In this document: positions 16,267-24,819 of the stretch, piece by piece
Position numbering within the stretch: the stretch's first letter is position 1
Layout of the letters: every line of letters begins with the position of its first letter
Source: an uncultured Holdemanella sp.
GTDB taxonomy: Bacteria > Bacillota_I > Bacilli_A > Erysipelotrichales > Erysipelotrichaceae
Length of the DNA stretch: 64,000 nt
Assembly: GCF_934754935.1 (NCBI RefSeq)
Contig: NZ_CAKVJB010000010.1
Coordinates: forward strand, 1 to 64,000
Direction of reading: 5' to 3'
Made by a program: the position numbers and the translations under genes
The notes under the pieces: model-generated
Seen by the model: only the letters and a program-made list of their open reading frames with translations
Told to the model about the DNA's origin: nothing
The model's database searches: none

Positions 16267-18039
16267 TTTATTCGCTTTTTCTTCAATCTCTTTTTGCTTT
16301 TGCATAACCTCATTAATTTTTTCTTGAATTAAATGAGCATATGCATCAGCACCAGGTTCCATTGGATGGATTCCATCCTCTTCTAATAAATCTGTATGCT
16401 GAGAAATATAAGAATTCCAATCAATCAGTGTAATATTTGAATGTTTTTTAGCTAATTCCTGTAAATATTCATTATTGCTAGCTTCCCATTCAACACCTGG
16501 TGCATATACATTGACCCAGAAAATAGATTTATCTGAACCAATCATTTCTAATGTTTGTTCAACCGTACTCTCATCCAAAACACCATTCGTTCCTAGTGAC
16601 ATCACAACTGTATTATGCACAGCTCCTTTTGACTCATACCAACGTAACACATCTGGTGCTTGTGACATTTGTCTTGAAACAGCCGCATCGACAGTTGCAT
16701 CTGGGTAAATAGCTTGAATATTTGTATATGCCGACAACATTACAGAATCTCCTAAACAGAACAATCCTTTATCTGATACTTTCTGTGAATTTCCACTAGG
16801 ACTATAATCTACATTTTTAGCCTTTTCCATTTTGCCATCTGATTTTGCATTCTTTTTCTTATTCTTGATAGCTTCTTCATTTTCGGCAATACGCTTTTGT
16901 AACGCACTAGAATCCACATCTTTTGAAGTTGCTAACGCAACAACTCCTGTAGCTTGAAAAACAAATCCAACAATTCCACAAGCCAATACGGCTTTTTGAA
17001 ATTTTGGCTTAATTTGTTTATACTTAAACACCTTTAAGAAATAATTTGTCCATACTACAAGTGCAATCAAAATCACAAATTCAAACAAATACATAATGAA
17101 GTGTTTATTCCAATCTTTATATTGGAATAAGTAAATCACTGGATATTGCCACAAATAGATTTCATAACTATGCTTACCAATCCAATCTAATACAGGTACA
17201 TCCAATGAAATTGAACTATTTGCTGTCTTCTCAATTAAAAACATGGACAAGATTGTTGTTAGTGCTAACACCAATAAATATACAATTGGCATTTTACCCG
17301 CAAAAATAAAGTAAGAAACTGCCAATATTCCAATCAATGAAAGTGAAATATAAAAATTCTTTTTTGTTTCTTCCTCTTTTGTATATATCCAACCCAAAAG
17401 CATTCCGGCAAACAATGAATAGATTCGCGTATCTGTTCCATAATACAATCTTGTAACATTCACTTTACATAAATAAAGTATTGGCATTATTAGCGCAAAA
17501 ACCACAGTAACTGTAAGCATCGTCTTGATTGTATTTGACTTTCCCTTTTTTTCTTCTAACTTATATAATCCAAATAATAAAAGTGGAAAAATCAAATAAA
17601 ATTGCATTTCTATAGACAAGAACCATAAATGAGAGAATGGTGAAGTATTCGCAATTCGTGTAAAGTAATCCAAACTCTGCGAAATCTGCCAAAAGTTATT
17701 AAAACCCGCAAATATGCTTAATACTTGCATCTTCATTCCACGCAAGCTATCATTCGCCAAAAAGAAATAAACCCCTAAAGTCGTAAAAACCATTACCAAC
17801 AATGGTGGGTACAACCTTTTTATTCTTGATATATAAAATTTAACTACAGAAAACTCCTTGTTTTCCATTTTTTTCTTATTTGTGATAACCATTAAAAAAC
17901 CAGTTAAAACAAAAAATAAAACTACACCTAAATAACCACCTTTAAACACATTAGGAAACATATGAAATAGCGTAATTCCGATGATCGCAATACCACGCAG
18001 TCCATCCATTCCCTTAATTCGGTTTCCTTCTTTTTTCAT
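16264..18039 (-). CDS. Acyltransferase 3 - SGNH fusion (OatA-like peptidoglycan O-acetyltransferase)
   Basis: A membrane enzyme that moves acetyl groups across the membrane and transfers them to an extracellular polymer. The first part (about 1-370) is an acyltransferase-3 domain with about ten membrane helices and the start motif GMDGLRGIAIIGI plus catalytic-type His (ITLFHMFP). After a Lys/Glu-rich linker (about 385-420), an extracellular SGNH esterase-like domain shows block I GDSVM, block III GTNG and the catalytic pair DGIHP. This is the architecture of OatA, which O-acetylates MurNAc and gives lysozyme resistance. The 591 aa length fits. Other polysaccharide acceptors are possible. AGGGG precedes the start. 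Confidence 0.85.
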   Translation of the reverse strand: MKKEGNRIKGMDGLRGIAIIGITLFHMFPNVFKGGYLGVVLFFVLTGFLMVITNKKKMENKEFSVVKFYISRIKRLYPPLLVMVFTTLGVYFFLANDSLRGMKMQVLSIFAGFNNFWQISQSLDYFTRIANTSPFSHLWFLSIEMQFYLIFPLLLFGLYKLEEKKGKSNTIKTMLTVTVVFALIMPILYLCKVNVTRLYYGTDTRIYSLFAGMLLGWIYTKEEETKKNFYISLSLIGILAVSYFIFAGKMPIVYLLVLALTTILSMFLIEKTANSSISLDVPVLDWIGKHSYEIYLWQYPVIYLFQYKDWNKHFIMYLFEFVILIALVVWTNYFLKVFKYKQIKPKFQKAVLACGIVGFVFQATGVVALATSKDVDSSALQKRIAENEEAIKNKKKNAKSDGKMEKAKNVDYSPSGNSQKVSDKGLFCLGDSVMLSAYTNIQAIYPDATVDAAVSRQMSQAPDVLRWYESKGAVHNTVVMSLGTNGVLDESTVEQTLEMIGSDKSIFWVNVYAPGVEWEASNNEYLQELAKKHSNITLIDWNSYISQHTDLLEEDGIHPMEPGADAYAHLIQEKINEVMQKQKEIEEKANK

Positions 18040-18188
18040 ATCTACATATCCCCTTATCGCGCTACTACTAGCACTATATATTCTAACACAAACAAACCTT
18101 AATAATTATTAATAAATATATAAATTTTTAATATCACTTTTTTTCAAAATACCATATAATATATTAAGGTTCCAGAAAGGAAAATGAC

Positions 18189-19397
18189 ATGCAAAGTATT
18201 AAGACAATTTATAAAATCGGACCCGGACCTAGTAGTTCTCATACATTCGGTCCAATGATGGCTTCTAAGTATATCAATGAACAATACCCAGATGCCTCAC
18301 ATTTCAAAATCACTCTATTTGGTTCTTTAGCACTTACAGGAAAAGGACACCTTACAGATAAGATCATTTTAAAAACATTAGGTGCTAGTAAATGCGAAAT
18401 CATCTTTGATATGAAAACGCCTGTTGAACATCCCAATACAATGATTATTGAAGTATTTGACAATGATACAAAAATTGCGCAACACACATTTGTTTCAATT
18501 GGTGGCGGTAAAATTGAAATTGATGGTAAAAAAGGCAATGTAGACCCAGAAATTTATCCACACACAAAGATGGATGATATCCAAGTCTATTGTAATGAAC
18601 GACATTTACGTTTAGACCAATATATTGATGAAGTTGAAGGTCCTGATTTTGACTCTTACATGAATCAAATCTTTAAACAAATGCTAAAAACAGTAAATAC
18701 AGGATTAAAGAAGACTGGTGTATTACCTGGAAGCTTAAAAATTGATCGTGTAGCCCACGCATTATACCAATCCGCACAAAGTTGTAGTGATATCCAAGAC
18801 AAAAACAGTTTATTACTAAGTAGCTATGCCTATGCAGCCAACGAACAAAATGCCAGTGGAGGCATTGTCGTAACTGCTCCAACAATGGGTAGTTGCGGTG
18901 TATTACCTAGTCTTGTATACCATTTCTATCACGATCAAAATTATCCTAAAAAGACAATTATCCAAGGACTTAAGGTTGCCGGATTGATTGGTAATCTAAT
19001 TCAGACAAACGCAACCATTTCAGGAGCTAAAGCCGGATGTCAAGCCGAAGTTGGTGCTGCCTGCTCCATGGGTGCTGCCTTTGTTGCTTATTGCCAACTT
19101 CAAAATAATGAACAAATCGAATGTGCTGCAGAAATTGGATTAGAACACCATCTAGGACTCACATGCGATCCAGTTGGCGGATACGTTATGATTCCTTGTA
19201 TTGAAAGAAATGCCGTAGCTGCACAAAGAAGTGTAGATGCCGCAAGACTTGCTAAATATTTACGCAACGTAAAAAAGAATCGTGTAAGTTTTGACATGGT
19301 TGTTCAAACCATGAATCTAACAGGAAAGAAACTTCCAATTGAGTTAAAAGAAAGTGCACTAGGCGGACTAGCCGTAGTTGTACCAGAAAAAGCTTAA
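18189..19397 (+). CDS. L-serine dehydratase, iron-sulfur type, single chain
   Basis: Deaminates L-serine to pyruvate and ammonia using an oxygen-sensitive [4Fe-4S] cluster. The beta-type domain comes first (GPGPSSSHTFGP, residues 11-22), then the alpha domain with TMGSCGVLPS, GCQAEVGAACSMGAAF and LTCDPVGGYVMIPC, whose Cys residues are the cluster ligands. Order and fusion resemble single-polypeptide enzymes, but the 402-aa chain lacks a cysteine near its C-terminus, so the tail-Cys mechanism described for type II enzymes would not apply. AAGGA lies eight bases before the ATG and a TATAAT box is at 18155-18160. It is monocistronic and provides pyruvate in fermentation. Confidence 0.93.
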   Translation: MQSIKTIYKIGPGPSSSHTFGPMMASKYINEQYPDASHFKITLFGSLALTGKGHLTDKIILKTLGASKCEIIFDMKTPVEHPNTMIIEVFDNDTKIAQHTFVSIGGGKIEIDGKKGNVDPEIYPHTKMDDIQVYCNERHLRLDQYIDEVEGPDFDSYMNQIFKQMLKTVNTGLKKTGVLPGSLKIDRVAHALYQSAQSCSDIQDKNSLLLSSYAYAANEQNASGGIVVTAPTMGSCGVLPSLVYHFYHDQNYPKKTIIQGLKVAGLIGNLIQTNATISGAKAGCQAEVGAACSMGAAFVAYCQLQNNEQIECAAEIGLEHHLGLTCDPVGGYVMIPCIERNAVAAQRSVDAARLAKYLRNVKKNRVSFDMVVQTMNLTGKKLPIELKESALGGLAVVVPEKA

Positions 19398-19430
19398 AGG
19401 CCTAATTCATATGAATTAGACCTTTTATAT
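19396..19430. terminator. Bidirectional terminator between serine dehydratase and the liv operon
   Basis: AAAGG and CTAATTCAT (19396-19410) pair with ATGAATTAG and CCTTT (19411-19425) with one C/A mismatch, flanked by T-rich sequence on both sides. It overlaps the TAA of the dehydratase gene and lies at the 3' end of the CBS-ACT gene. Confidence 0.8.
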
Positions 19431-20080
19431 TACTTATCACGAACAAAACACTCTAATACTTTATAGCCTTTTCGTTCTAAATCCGCTTGTAAATCATCTG
19501 GTTCTGTTGTATCACAACGAATAACTAGATTGGCAATTCCATCTTCAAAAGAATACACACCAATATGATTGATATTCACCTTATTTTCAACAAAGATTTC
19601 CGACAATTTACCAATCGCACCAATCTCATCTTTTACGGCAACCGTAATTCTTGAACCCACTTCATCCCATCCAAGAACATTCAAGAAACATTTAAATACA
19701 TCATTTTGCGTTACAATACCCGTAACTTCACCCGATGCATTGACAACCGGCAAACATCCAATGTTGTTTTTCAACATTTTCTGTGTCGCATATTCCATCA
19801 ATTCATTTTCATCCACAGAAATGACTTTTTTAACCATCACAGTACTTACAGTCGTTTTTGACAATAAATAATTCAATTCATATATGCTTAAGCTTGTTGC
19901 ATTCGTTGTACCCGAATTTGAAATCATACCCTCAGTAATCAATCCAACAAGTTGACCTTTTTCAACAACAGGAACACGGTGAATCCCCTTTTCCTTCATC
20001 AAATCAATGATTTGTGAAATCGTTGCATCTGGTTCAGCACATATAACATTTTTTGTCATATAATCCTTAACTTTAAACAT
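19430..20080 (-). CDS. CBS-CBS-ACT domain protein
   Basis: A 216-aa cytosolic ligand-sensing protein. A CBS pair occupies residues about 1-140 (DYMTKNVICAEPDATI, IHRVPVVEKGQLVGLIT, IGCLPVVNASGEVTGIVT); such pairs bind adenine nucleotides. An ACT domain follows (about 144-210, VKDEIGAIGKLSEIFVEN), a fold that usually binds amino acids. The architecture resembles AcuB-type proteins. It is the last gene of the branched-chain amino acid transporter operon, four bases after livF, with AGGAGG before its ATG. I infer that it reports amino acid or energy status to the transporter or to metabolism; no target is visible. Confidence 0.85.
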   Translation of the reverse strand: MFKVKDYMTKNVICAEPDATISQIIDLMKEKGIHRVPVVEKGQLVGLITEGMISNSGTTNATSLSIYELNYLLSKTTVSTVMVKKVISVDENELMEYATQKMLKNNIGCLPVVNASGEVTGIVTQNDVFKCFLNVLGWDEVGSRITVAVKDEIGAIGKLSEIFVENKVNINHIGVYSFEDGIANLVIRCDTTEPDDLQADLERKGYKVLECFVRDK

Positions 20081-20084
20081 CTTA

Positions 20085-20795
20085 TTATCCTCCTAGATAT
20101 GCCTTTTGAACATCAGGGCTCTTGGCAAGCTCTTCACCTGTTCCTGACATTACAACTTTACCAGTCTCTAAAACATAGGCACGATGAGCAATCGACAAAG
20201 CCATCTTTGCGTTTTGTTCTACCAATAAAACCGTTGTTCCCGACTTATTGATTTCTTCAATAATATTAAAGATTTCCTTAACCAAAATAGGAGCAAGCCC
20301 CATACTAGGCTCATCCAAAAGTAACAATTTAGGCTTAGCCATTAAAGCACGTCCCATCGCTAACATTTGTTGCTCACCACCAGATAAAGTAGAAGCATCC
20401 TGATTCATACGTTCTTTTAAGATTGGAAACTGCTCACAAACCTTTTCATAATCACGCTTGATTCCATCTTTATCTTTTCTTAAAAAAGCGCCCATCATCA
20501 AGTTTTCATATACACTCATACCTGTAAAGATACGACGACCCTCTGGCACTTGCGTTAAACCCATCTCAACAATATGTTTCGGATTGGCCTTCATAATCGA
20601 CTCATTTAAAAAGTTGATTTCTCCACCCGACTTTTTAACGATACCACTAATTGACTGCATCATTGTCGTTTTTCCAGCTCCATTGGCACCAATCAACGCA
20701 ACAATTTCACCTTCATTTACTTCTAAGCTTATACCTTTTAAAGCTTCAATAACACCATAATGCACATGAAGATCTTTGATTTCTAACATTGCCAT
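20085..20795 (-). CDS. livF: Branched-chain amino acid ABC transporter, ATPase LivF
   Basis: One of two ATP-hydrolysing subunits of a LIV-type importer (leucine, isoleucine, valine). Walker A is GANGAGKTT, the signature is LSGGEQQM, and Walker B is LLLLDEPSMGLAP. The downstream GTTVLLVEQNAKMALSIAH is characteristic of LivF. The length of 236 aa is standard. It starts one base after the stop of livG, with GGAG in the overlap region. Confidence 0.95.
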   Translation of the reverse strand: MAMLEIKDLHVHYGVIEALKGISLEVNEGEIVALIGANGAGKTTMMQSISGIVKKSGGEINFLNESIMKANPKHIVEMGLTQVPEGRRIFTGMSVYENLMMGAFLRKDKDGIKRDYEKVCEQFPILKERMNQDASTLSGGEQQMLAMGRALMAKPKLLLLDEPSMGLAPILVKEIFNIIEEINKSGTTVLLVEQNAKMALSIAHRAYVLETGKVVMSGTGEELAKSPDVQKAYLGG

Positions 20796-20796
20796 A

Positions 20797-21576
20797 CTAG
20801 ATCTCCTCTCCTAAGTAGGCCTTAACTACAAACTCATTTTGTTTGATTTCTTCAGGCGTACCATTCGCTATCATTTTACCATAGTTTAAAACATAAATAC
20901 GCTCACAAATCTTCATAACCAAAGACATATCATGTTCAATCAGGATTACAGTTAATTTATATTTCTCTCGAATATGATCAATCAATTCTGTTAACTCTTT
21001 TGTTTCCTGCGGATTCATACCAGCAGCCGGCTCATCCAAATATAAAATTTTTGGTTGAATTGCCAAAGCACGAGCAATCTCTAATCTTCTTTGTTTACCA
21101 TAAGGAAGATTGGTCGCCAATTCATTTCTTAAAGAATACAATCCAACTTCTTTTAACAACTCTTCTGCCTTTTCTTCGACCCACTTCTCTTCTTTATAAT
21201 ATGTAGGCAAACGTAAAATTGCAGCTAAACTTCCATAACGAATATTTTTATGCATCGCCACCTTAACATTTTCTAAGACAGTCATAGATTTAAACAAACG
21301 AATATTCTGGAATGTACGTGCAACACCTAAGTTTGTGATTTTGTAAGGCTTCAATCCACCAATCTGAATACTCTTATCTTGATCCATCAACTCAATCAAG
21401 CCACTACTTGGTTCATAAACACCTGTCAACAAGTTGAATAATGTTGTTTTCCCCGCACCATTTGGACCAATCAAACCAATAAGCTCACCCTCATTGATTG
21501 TCATAGACACGTTAGAAACTGCACAAAGACCACCGAAATTCTTTGTCAAATTTTTTACATTTAAAATCGTTTTCAT
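20797..21576 (-). CDS. livG: Branched-chain amino acid ABC transporter, ATPase LivG
   Basis: The second ATPase subunit, 259 aa. Walker A is GPNGAGKTTLFN, the signature region is LPYGKQRRLEIARAL, and Walker B is LYLDEPAAGMNPQET. The C-terminus EFVVKAYLGEEI is typical of LivG. Its start overlaps the stop of livM by four bases (ATGA), so translation is coupled. Confidence 0.95.
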   Translation of the reverse strand: MKTILNVKNLTKNFGGLCAVSNVSMTINEGELIGLIGPNGAGKTTLFNLLTGVYEPSSGLIELMDQDKSIQIGGLKPYKITNLGVARTFQNIRLFKSMTVLENVKVAMHKNIRYGSLAAILRLPTYYKEEKWVEEKAEELLKEVGLYSLRNELATNLPYGKQRRLEIARALAIQPKILYLDEPAAGMNPQETKELTELIDHIREKYKLTVILIEHDMSLVMKICERIYVLNYGKMIANGTPEEIKQNEFVVKAYLGEEI

Positions 21577-22529
21577 GCAGATTTCTCCTTTCGCTTATCA
21601 AATAATTTCTTAAATGACAATTCTTTAGTACCTAAAATTCCAGTTGGCTTAAAGATCATGATTCCGACCAATGCCAAACCATAAATAATCATTCGAATTT
21701 CTGAGAAGTTTGCCAAAACAACATTGATAATACCAATCGCAACAGCTGCCAAAACACTCGATGTCATAGAGCCCATACCACCAAATACGACCATGACTAA
21801 GATATCGATTGATTTATTGAAAGTAAATTGATCTGGCTTAATAACATAGAAGTTACATGCGAATAAGGCTCCAGCTAAAGAAGCAAGTAAGGCCCCAATC
21901 ACAAAGGCAATAACTTTATATTTTGTCGTATTGATACCCATTGCCTCACTGGCAATCTCATCTTCACGAATCGATAAACAAGCACGTCCAGGAGCAGAAT
22001 GTGTAAAGTTGCAAACAACTAAAATTGAAATAACAGCACACACAAACAACAACGGAAATGTAGTTAATTTAGGAATACCATTTAGTCCGGCTGCTCCATT
22101 TGTGATTTCCATATTTTGCACTAAAATACGCACGATTTCGGCAAAACCCAAAGTTGCGATTGCCAAATAATCCCCTTTTAAACGCAATGTTGGAATAGAA
22201 ACAATCAAAGCTACAATGGTTGAAAGAACAAAACCAATCAATACGCCAATCACTAGTCCTGTCATATTTGGCATCATTTTAACCATAATACCAGCACAAT
22301 AAGCACCAATACACATAAATCCAGCATGTCCTAATGAGAACTGACCACATACACCAATAACTAAGTTTAATGAAACGGCTAGAATAATATTAATAAAAAT
22401 ATTATATAAAGTGATGGAATAATAAGATCCAATAATTCCGACTTTCATTAAAATCGTTAAAACTACAAAAGATACTATAGAAAGTAAAAGCCAAGCCAAA
22501 TTTGCCTTATTCAATAATTCTTTACGCAT
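21573..22529 (-). CDS. livM: Branched-chain amino acid ABC transporter, permease LivM
   Basis: A 318-aa inner-membrane permease with about nine hydrophobic segments. The family blocks GVCGQFSLGHAGFMCIGAY and GDYLAIATLGFAEIVRIL are present, as is the EAA-like coupling region around SIREDEIASEAMGIN. It forms a heterodimer with LivH. It lies three bases after livH and overlaps livG. Confidence 0.95.
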   Translation of the reverse strand: MRKELLNKANLAWLLLSIVSFVVLTILMKVGIIGSYYSITLYNIFINIILAVSLNLVIGVCGQFSLGHAGFMCIGAYCAGIMVKMMPNMTGLVIGVLIGFVLSTIVALIVSIPTLRLKGDYLAIATLGFAEIVRILVQNMEITNGAAGLNGIPKLTTFPLLFVCAVISILVVCNFTHSAPGRACLSIREDEIASEAMGINTTKYKVIAFVIGALLASLAGALFACNFYVIKPDQFTFNKSIDILVMVVFGGMGSMTSSVLAAVAIGIINVVLANFSEIRMIIYGLALVGIMIFKPTGILGTKELSFKKLFDKRKEKSA

Positions 22530-22532
22530 GAC

Positions 22533-23411
22533 TTACACCTTCTCTCTAACGTTTTTACCTAATAAACCAGCTGGTTTTAAGATCAAAATCAAAATTAAAA
22601 TAATGTAAACAATCGCATCCTTATACAAGGAACTACCATAAGCCGTAACCATAGTTTCGGCAATTCCAATAAACAATCCACCAATCATTGCGCCTGGAAT
22701 ACTTCCAATACCACCAAATACAGCGGCAATAAATGCTTTTAATCCTGGTGTCATACCCATTAATGGATTGATTGAATTATAGTAAATACCAACTAAAACG
22801 CCGGCAACACCTGCTAAAGCAGATCCCAAAAGGAATGTAAATGAAATCGTCTTATCTACATCGATACCCATTAAACGTGCAGCATCTTCATCGACACTAA
22901 CAGCGCGCATGGCACGACCCATTTTTGTCTTTTGAACAATAAACTGCAAAACAATCATTAAAATTACAGTAATCACAAAAATATAGACTTGTTGCATCGT
23001 AATCGTAACGGGTCCTAAATGAAAAGATGCACTCGTTAATAATTTAGGATATGTTCTTACTTCACTTCCCATAATATATTGTGTTGCATATTCCAATACA
23101 TAACTTACACCGATTGCGGTAATCAATGCGGTAATTCGAGTCGCATGACGAAGTGGCTTATAGGCAATACGTTCAATCAATACACCTACAATTCCACAGA
23201 AGATCATTGAAATTAATAATGCAGGAATAAAGCCCAATCCACAATTTGTTGTAATAATAAATGCACAATACGCACCTAGCATATAGATATCTCCATGTGC
23301 AAAGTTGATCAATTTAATAATTCCATAAACCATGGTATATCCCAAGGCAATCAAGGCATAAATACTTCCTAAGGATAGACCATTGACTAGTTGTTGTAAA
23401 AAAGCTGTCAT
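22533..23411 (-). CDS. livH: Branched-chain amino acid ABC transporter, permease LivH
   Basis: A 292-aa permease with about eight membrane segments. LSLGSIYALIALGYTMVYG and INFAHGDIYMLGAY are LivH hallmarks, and the coupling loop is AVSVDEDAARLMGID. AAGGAGG precedes the ATG. A terminator hairpin lies between it and the binding protein gene, so permease and ATPase levels should be below that of the binding protein. Confidence 0.95.
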   Translation of the reverse strand: MTAFLQQLVNGLSLGSIYALIALGYTMVYGIIKLINFAHGDIYMLGAYCAFIITTNCGLGFIPALLISMIFCGIVGVLIERIAYKPLRHATRITALITAIGVSYVLEYATQYIMGSEVRTYPKLLTSASFHLGPVTITMQQVYIFVITVILMIVLQFIVQKTKMGRAMRAVSVDEDAARLMGIDVDKTISFTFLLGSALAGVAGVLVGIYYNSINPLMGMTPGLKAFIAAVFGGIGSIPGAMIGGLFIGIAETMVTAYGSSLYKDAIVYIILILILILKPAGLLGKNVREKV

Positions 23412-23424
23412 ATTAACCTCCTTA

Positions 23425-23451
23425 TTAAAAAAGAGGGGGAATTGTTCCCCC
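23425..23451 (-). terminator. Intra-operon terminator between livJ and livH
   Basis: On the minus strand GGGGGAA (23451-23445) pairs with TTCCCCC (23441-23435) and is followed by TCTTTTTT. Partial read-through would give excess binding protein over transporter, as is usual in such operons. Confidence 0.8.
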
Positions 23452-23464
23452 TTTGAACAAAGAC

Positions 23465-24637
23465 TTATTTATTTGGATCTACTGAAACGGCTTCCGTTTG
23501 AACACCATCTACTAAGTTAACAACTAATACAGATTTCTTTGGTGAATGTGTTTTATCAAATGTGAATGAACCAGTCAAACCATCAAATTTAGTATCAGCA
23601 ATTGCTTTTTGTAGATCAGCACCTGTCTTACCAGCTTTTTCTAAAGCTTGTAAACCTAAGTTAGTAGCATCATAAGCTAATGCAGAGAACATATTTGGAG
23701 CTTCTCCATATTCTTTTGTATATGCATCTACAAAGGCTGTTAAAGTATCACTTGCGTTAACTGTAGTATAAGCTGTTGAATAGTAGCAGTTATTTAAGTT
23801 TTCACTACCAGCAAGTTCAGCTAATTTTTCAGATTCGAATCCATCAGCACCTAAAATTGTGCAATCCATACCAGCTTCACGAGCCTGTTTGATAATCAAA
23901 CCAGCTTCTGAATAGTAACCAGCGATGAATAATACATCTGCCCCTTTATCTTTTACTTTTGTGATGATACCAGCAAAATCTGTATCTTTAGCGTTATAAC
24001 TTTCAGTAGCTACGACTTCTCCACCCAAATCTTCAAATTTTTTTGTAAATACCTTAGTAAGACCTTTTCCATAATCACTTACTTCATTGATGATTACAGC
24101 TTTTTTCTTACCTAAGTTTTCATATCCAAACTTAGCCATTGCCTTACCTTGATATGAATCTTCGAAACAAATACGGAACGCATATTCATAAGGAGAATCC
24201 CCATTCATTGTTGCGTCTACCTGAGTAGCAGATGGTGAAATAACTGGAACTTGGTTTTGATCAGCTACTGGATATGTTGCGATCGAAGCCCCTGAAGTTG
24301 CAGGACCTACAACGAATGCCACACCATCTTCAGTCATCAATTTTGTAGCTGCTGAAGTTGATTCACTCGCATCACCCTTATTGTCCATTTTGACAGCTTT
24401 AATTTTATATTTTGAATCTTTATTTTCATTGTATTGTTTGATTGCTAGTGACGCCCCTTTATACTCAGCTTGACCATAAGAAGCTACAGCACCAGACAAT
24501 TCATAGTTCAAACCAATTTTGACTGTATCTCCCTCTTTTAATTCAGTACTAGCAGTTCCACTTCCCGAACTACAACCGACTAACATGCTTAATGCAACAG
24601 CACTAGAAGCAAACGTTTTTAATAATTTACCTTTCAT
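23465..24637 (-). CDS. livJ: Branched-chain amino acid ABC transporter, substrate-binding lipoprotein
   Basis: The extracellular receptor of the transporter, 390 aa. The signal peptide ends in the lipobox LVGCSSG, so the protein is lipid-anchored. The type I periplasmic-binding fold (Peripla_BP_6) is shown by KIGLNYELSGAVASYG, the GPATSGASIA ligand loop and the DVLFIAGYYSEAGLI block. It is the first gene of the operon, with GGGAGG before the ATG. Its promoter carries a cre-like palindrome. Specificity within Leu/Ile/Val or related amino acids cannot be stated. Confidence 0.94.
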   Translation of the reverse strand: MKGKLLKTFASSAVALSMLVGCSSGSGTASTELKEGDTVKIGLNYELSGAVASYGQAEYKGASLAIKQYNENKDSKYKIKAVKMDNKGDASESTSAATKLMTEDGVAFVVGPATSGASIATYPVADQNQVPVISPSATQVDATMNGDSPYEYAFRICFEDSYQGKAMAKFGYENLGKKKAVIINEVSDYGKGLTKVFTKKFEDLGGEVVATESYNAKDTDFAGIITKVKDKGADVLFIAGYYSEAGLIIKQAREAGMDCTILGADGFESEKLAELAGSENLNNCYYSTAYTTVNASDTLTAFVDAYTKEYGEAPNMFSALAYDATNLGLQALEKAGKTGADLQKAIADTKFDGLTGSFTFDKTHSPKKSVLVVNLVDGVQTEAVSVDPNK

Positions 24638-24666
24638 AATCTATACCTCCCTCGAGTTGTACAGAT

Positions 24667-24695
24667 ATAATAACGCAAGCAGAAAACGTTTTCAA
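24667..24695 (-). promoter_or_regulatory. liv operon promoter overlapped by a cre-like operator
   Basis: On the minus strand TTGAAA (24695-24690) and TATTAT (24672-24667) are separated by 17 bases. The perfect palindrome GAAAACGTTTTC (24682-24693) overlaps the -35 and spacer; on the minus strand TGAAAACGTTTTCT matches the CcpA consensus TGWNANCGNTNWCA at all but the last base. Binding there would repress the operon on preferred sugars. Confidence 0.6.
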
Positions 24696-24773
24696 GTACT
24701 TTTTACATTTTATTACATTTAAATTTACATCTCGTTTTACATTTTACATTCTTTTCAACTGTTTTCTTTGCGC

Positions 24774-24809
24774 AAAAAAAATAGCCAAAGTTATAAAACC
24801 TTAGCTATT
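24774..24809 (-). terminator. groESL terminator
   Basis: On the minus strand a 13-bp stem with two GU pairs (24809-24797 with 24792-24780, loop of four) is followed by a run of T. It lies 11 bases after the groEL stop. Confidence 0.85.
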
Positions 24810-24819
24810 CAATCAACTA

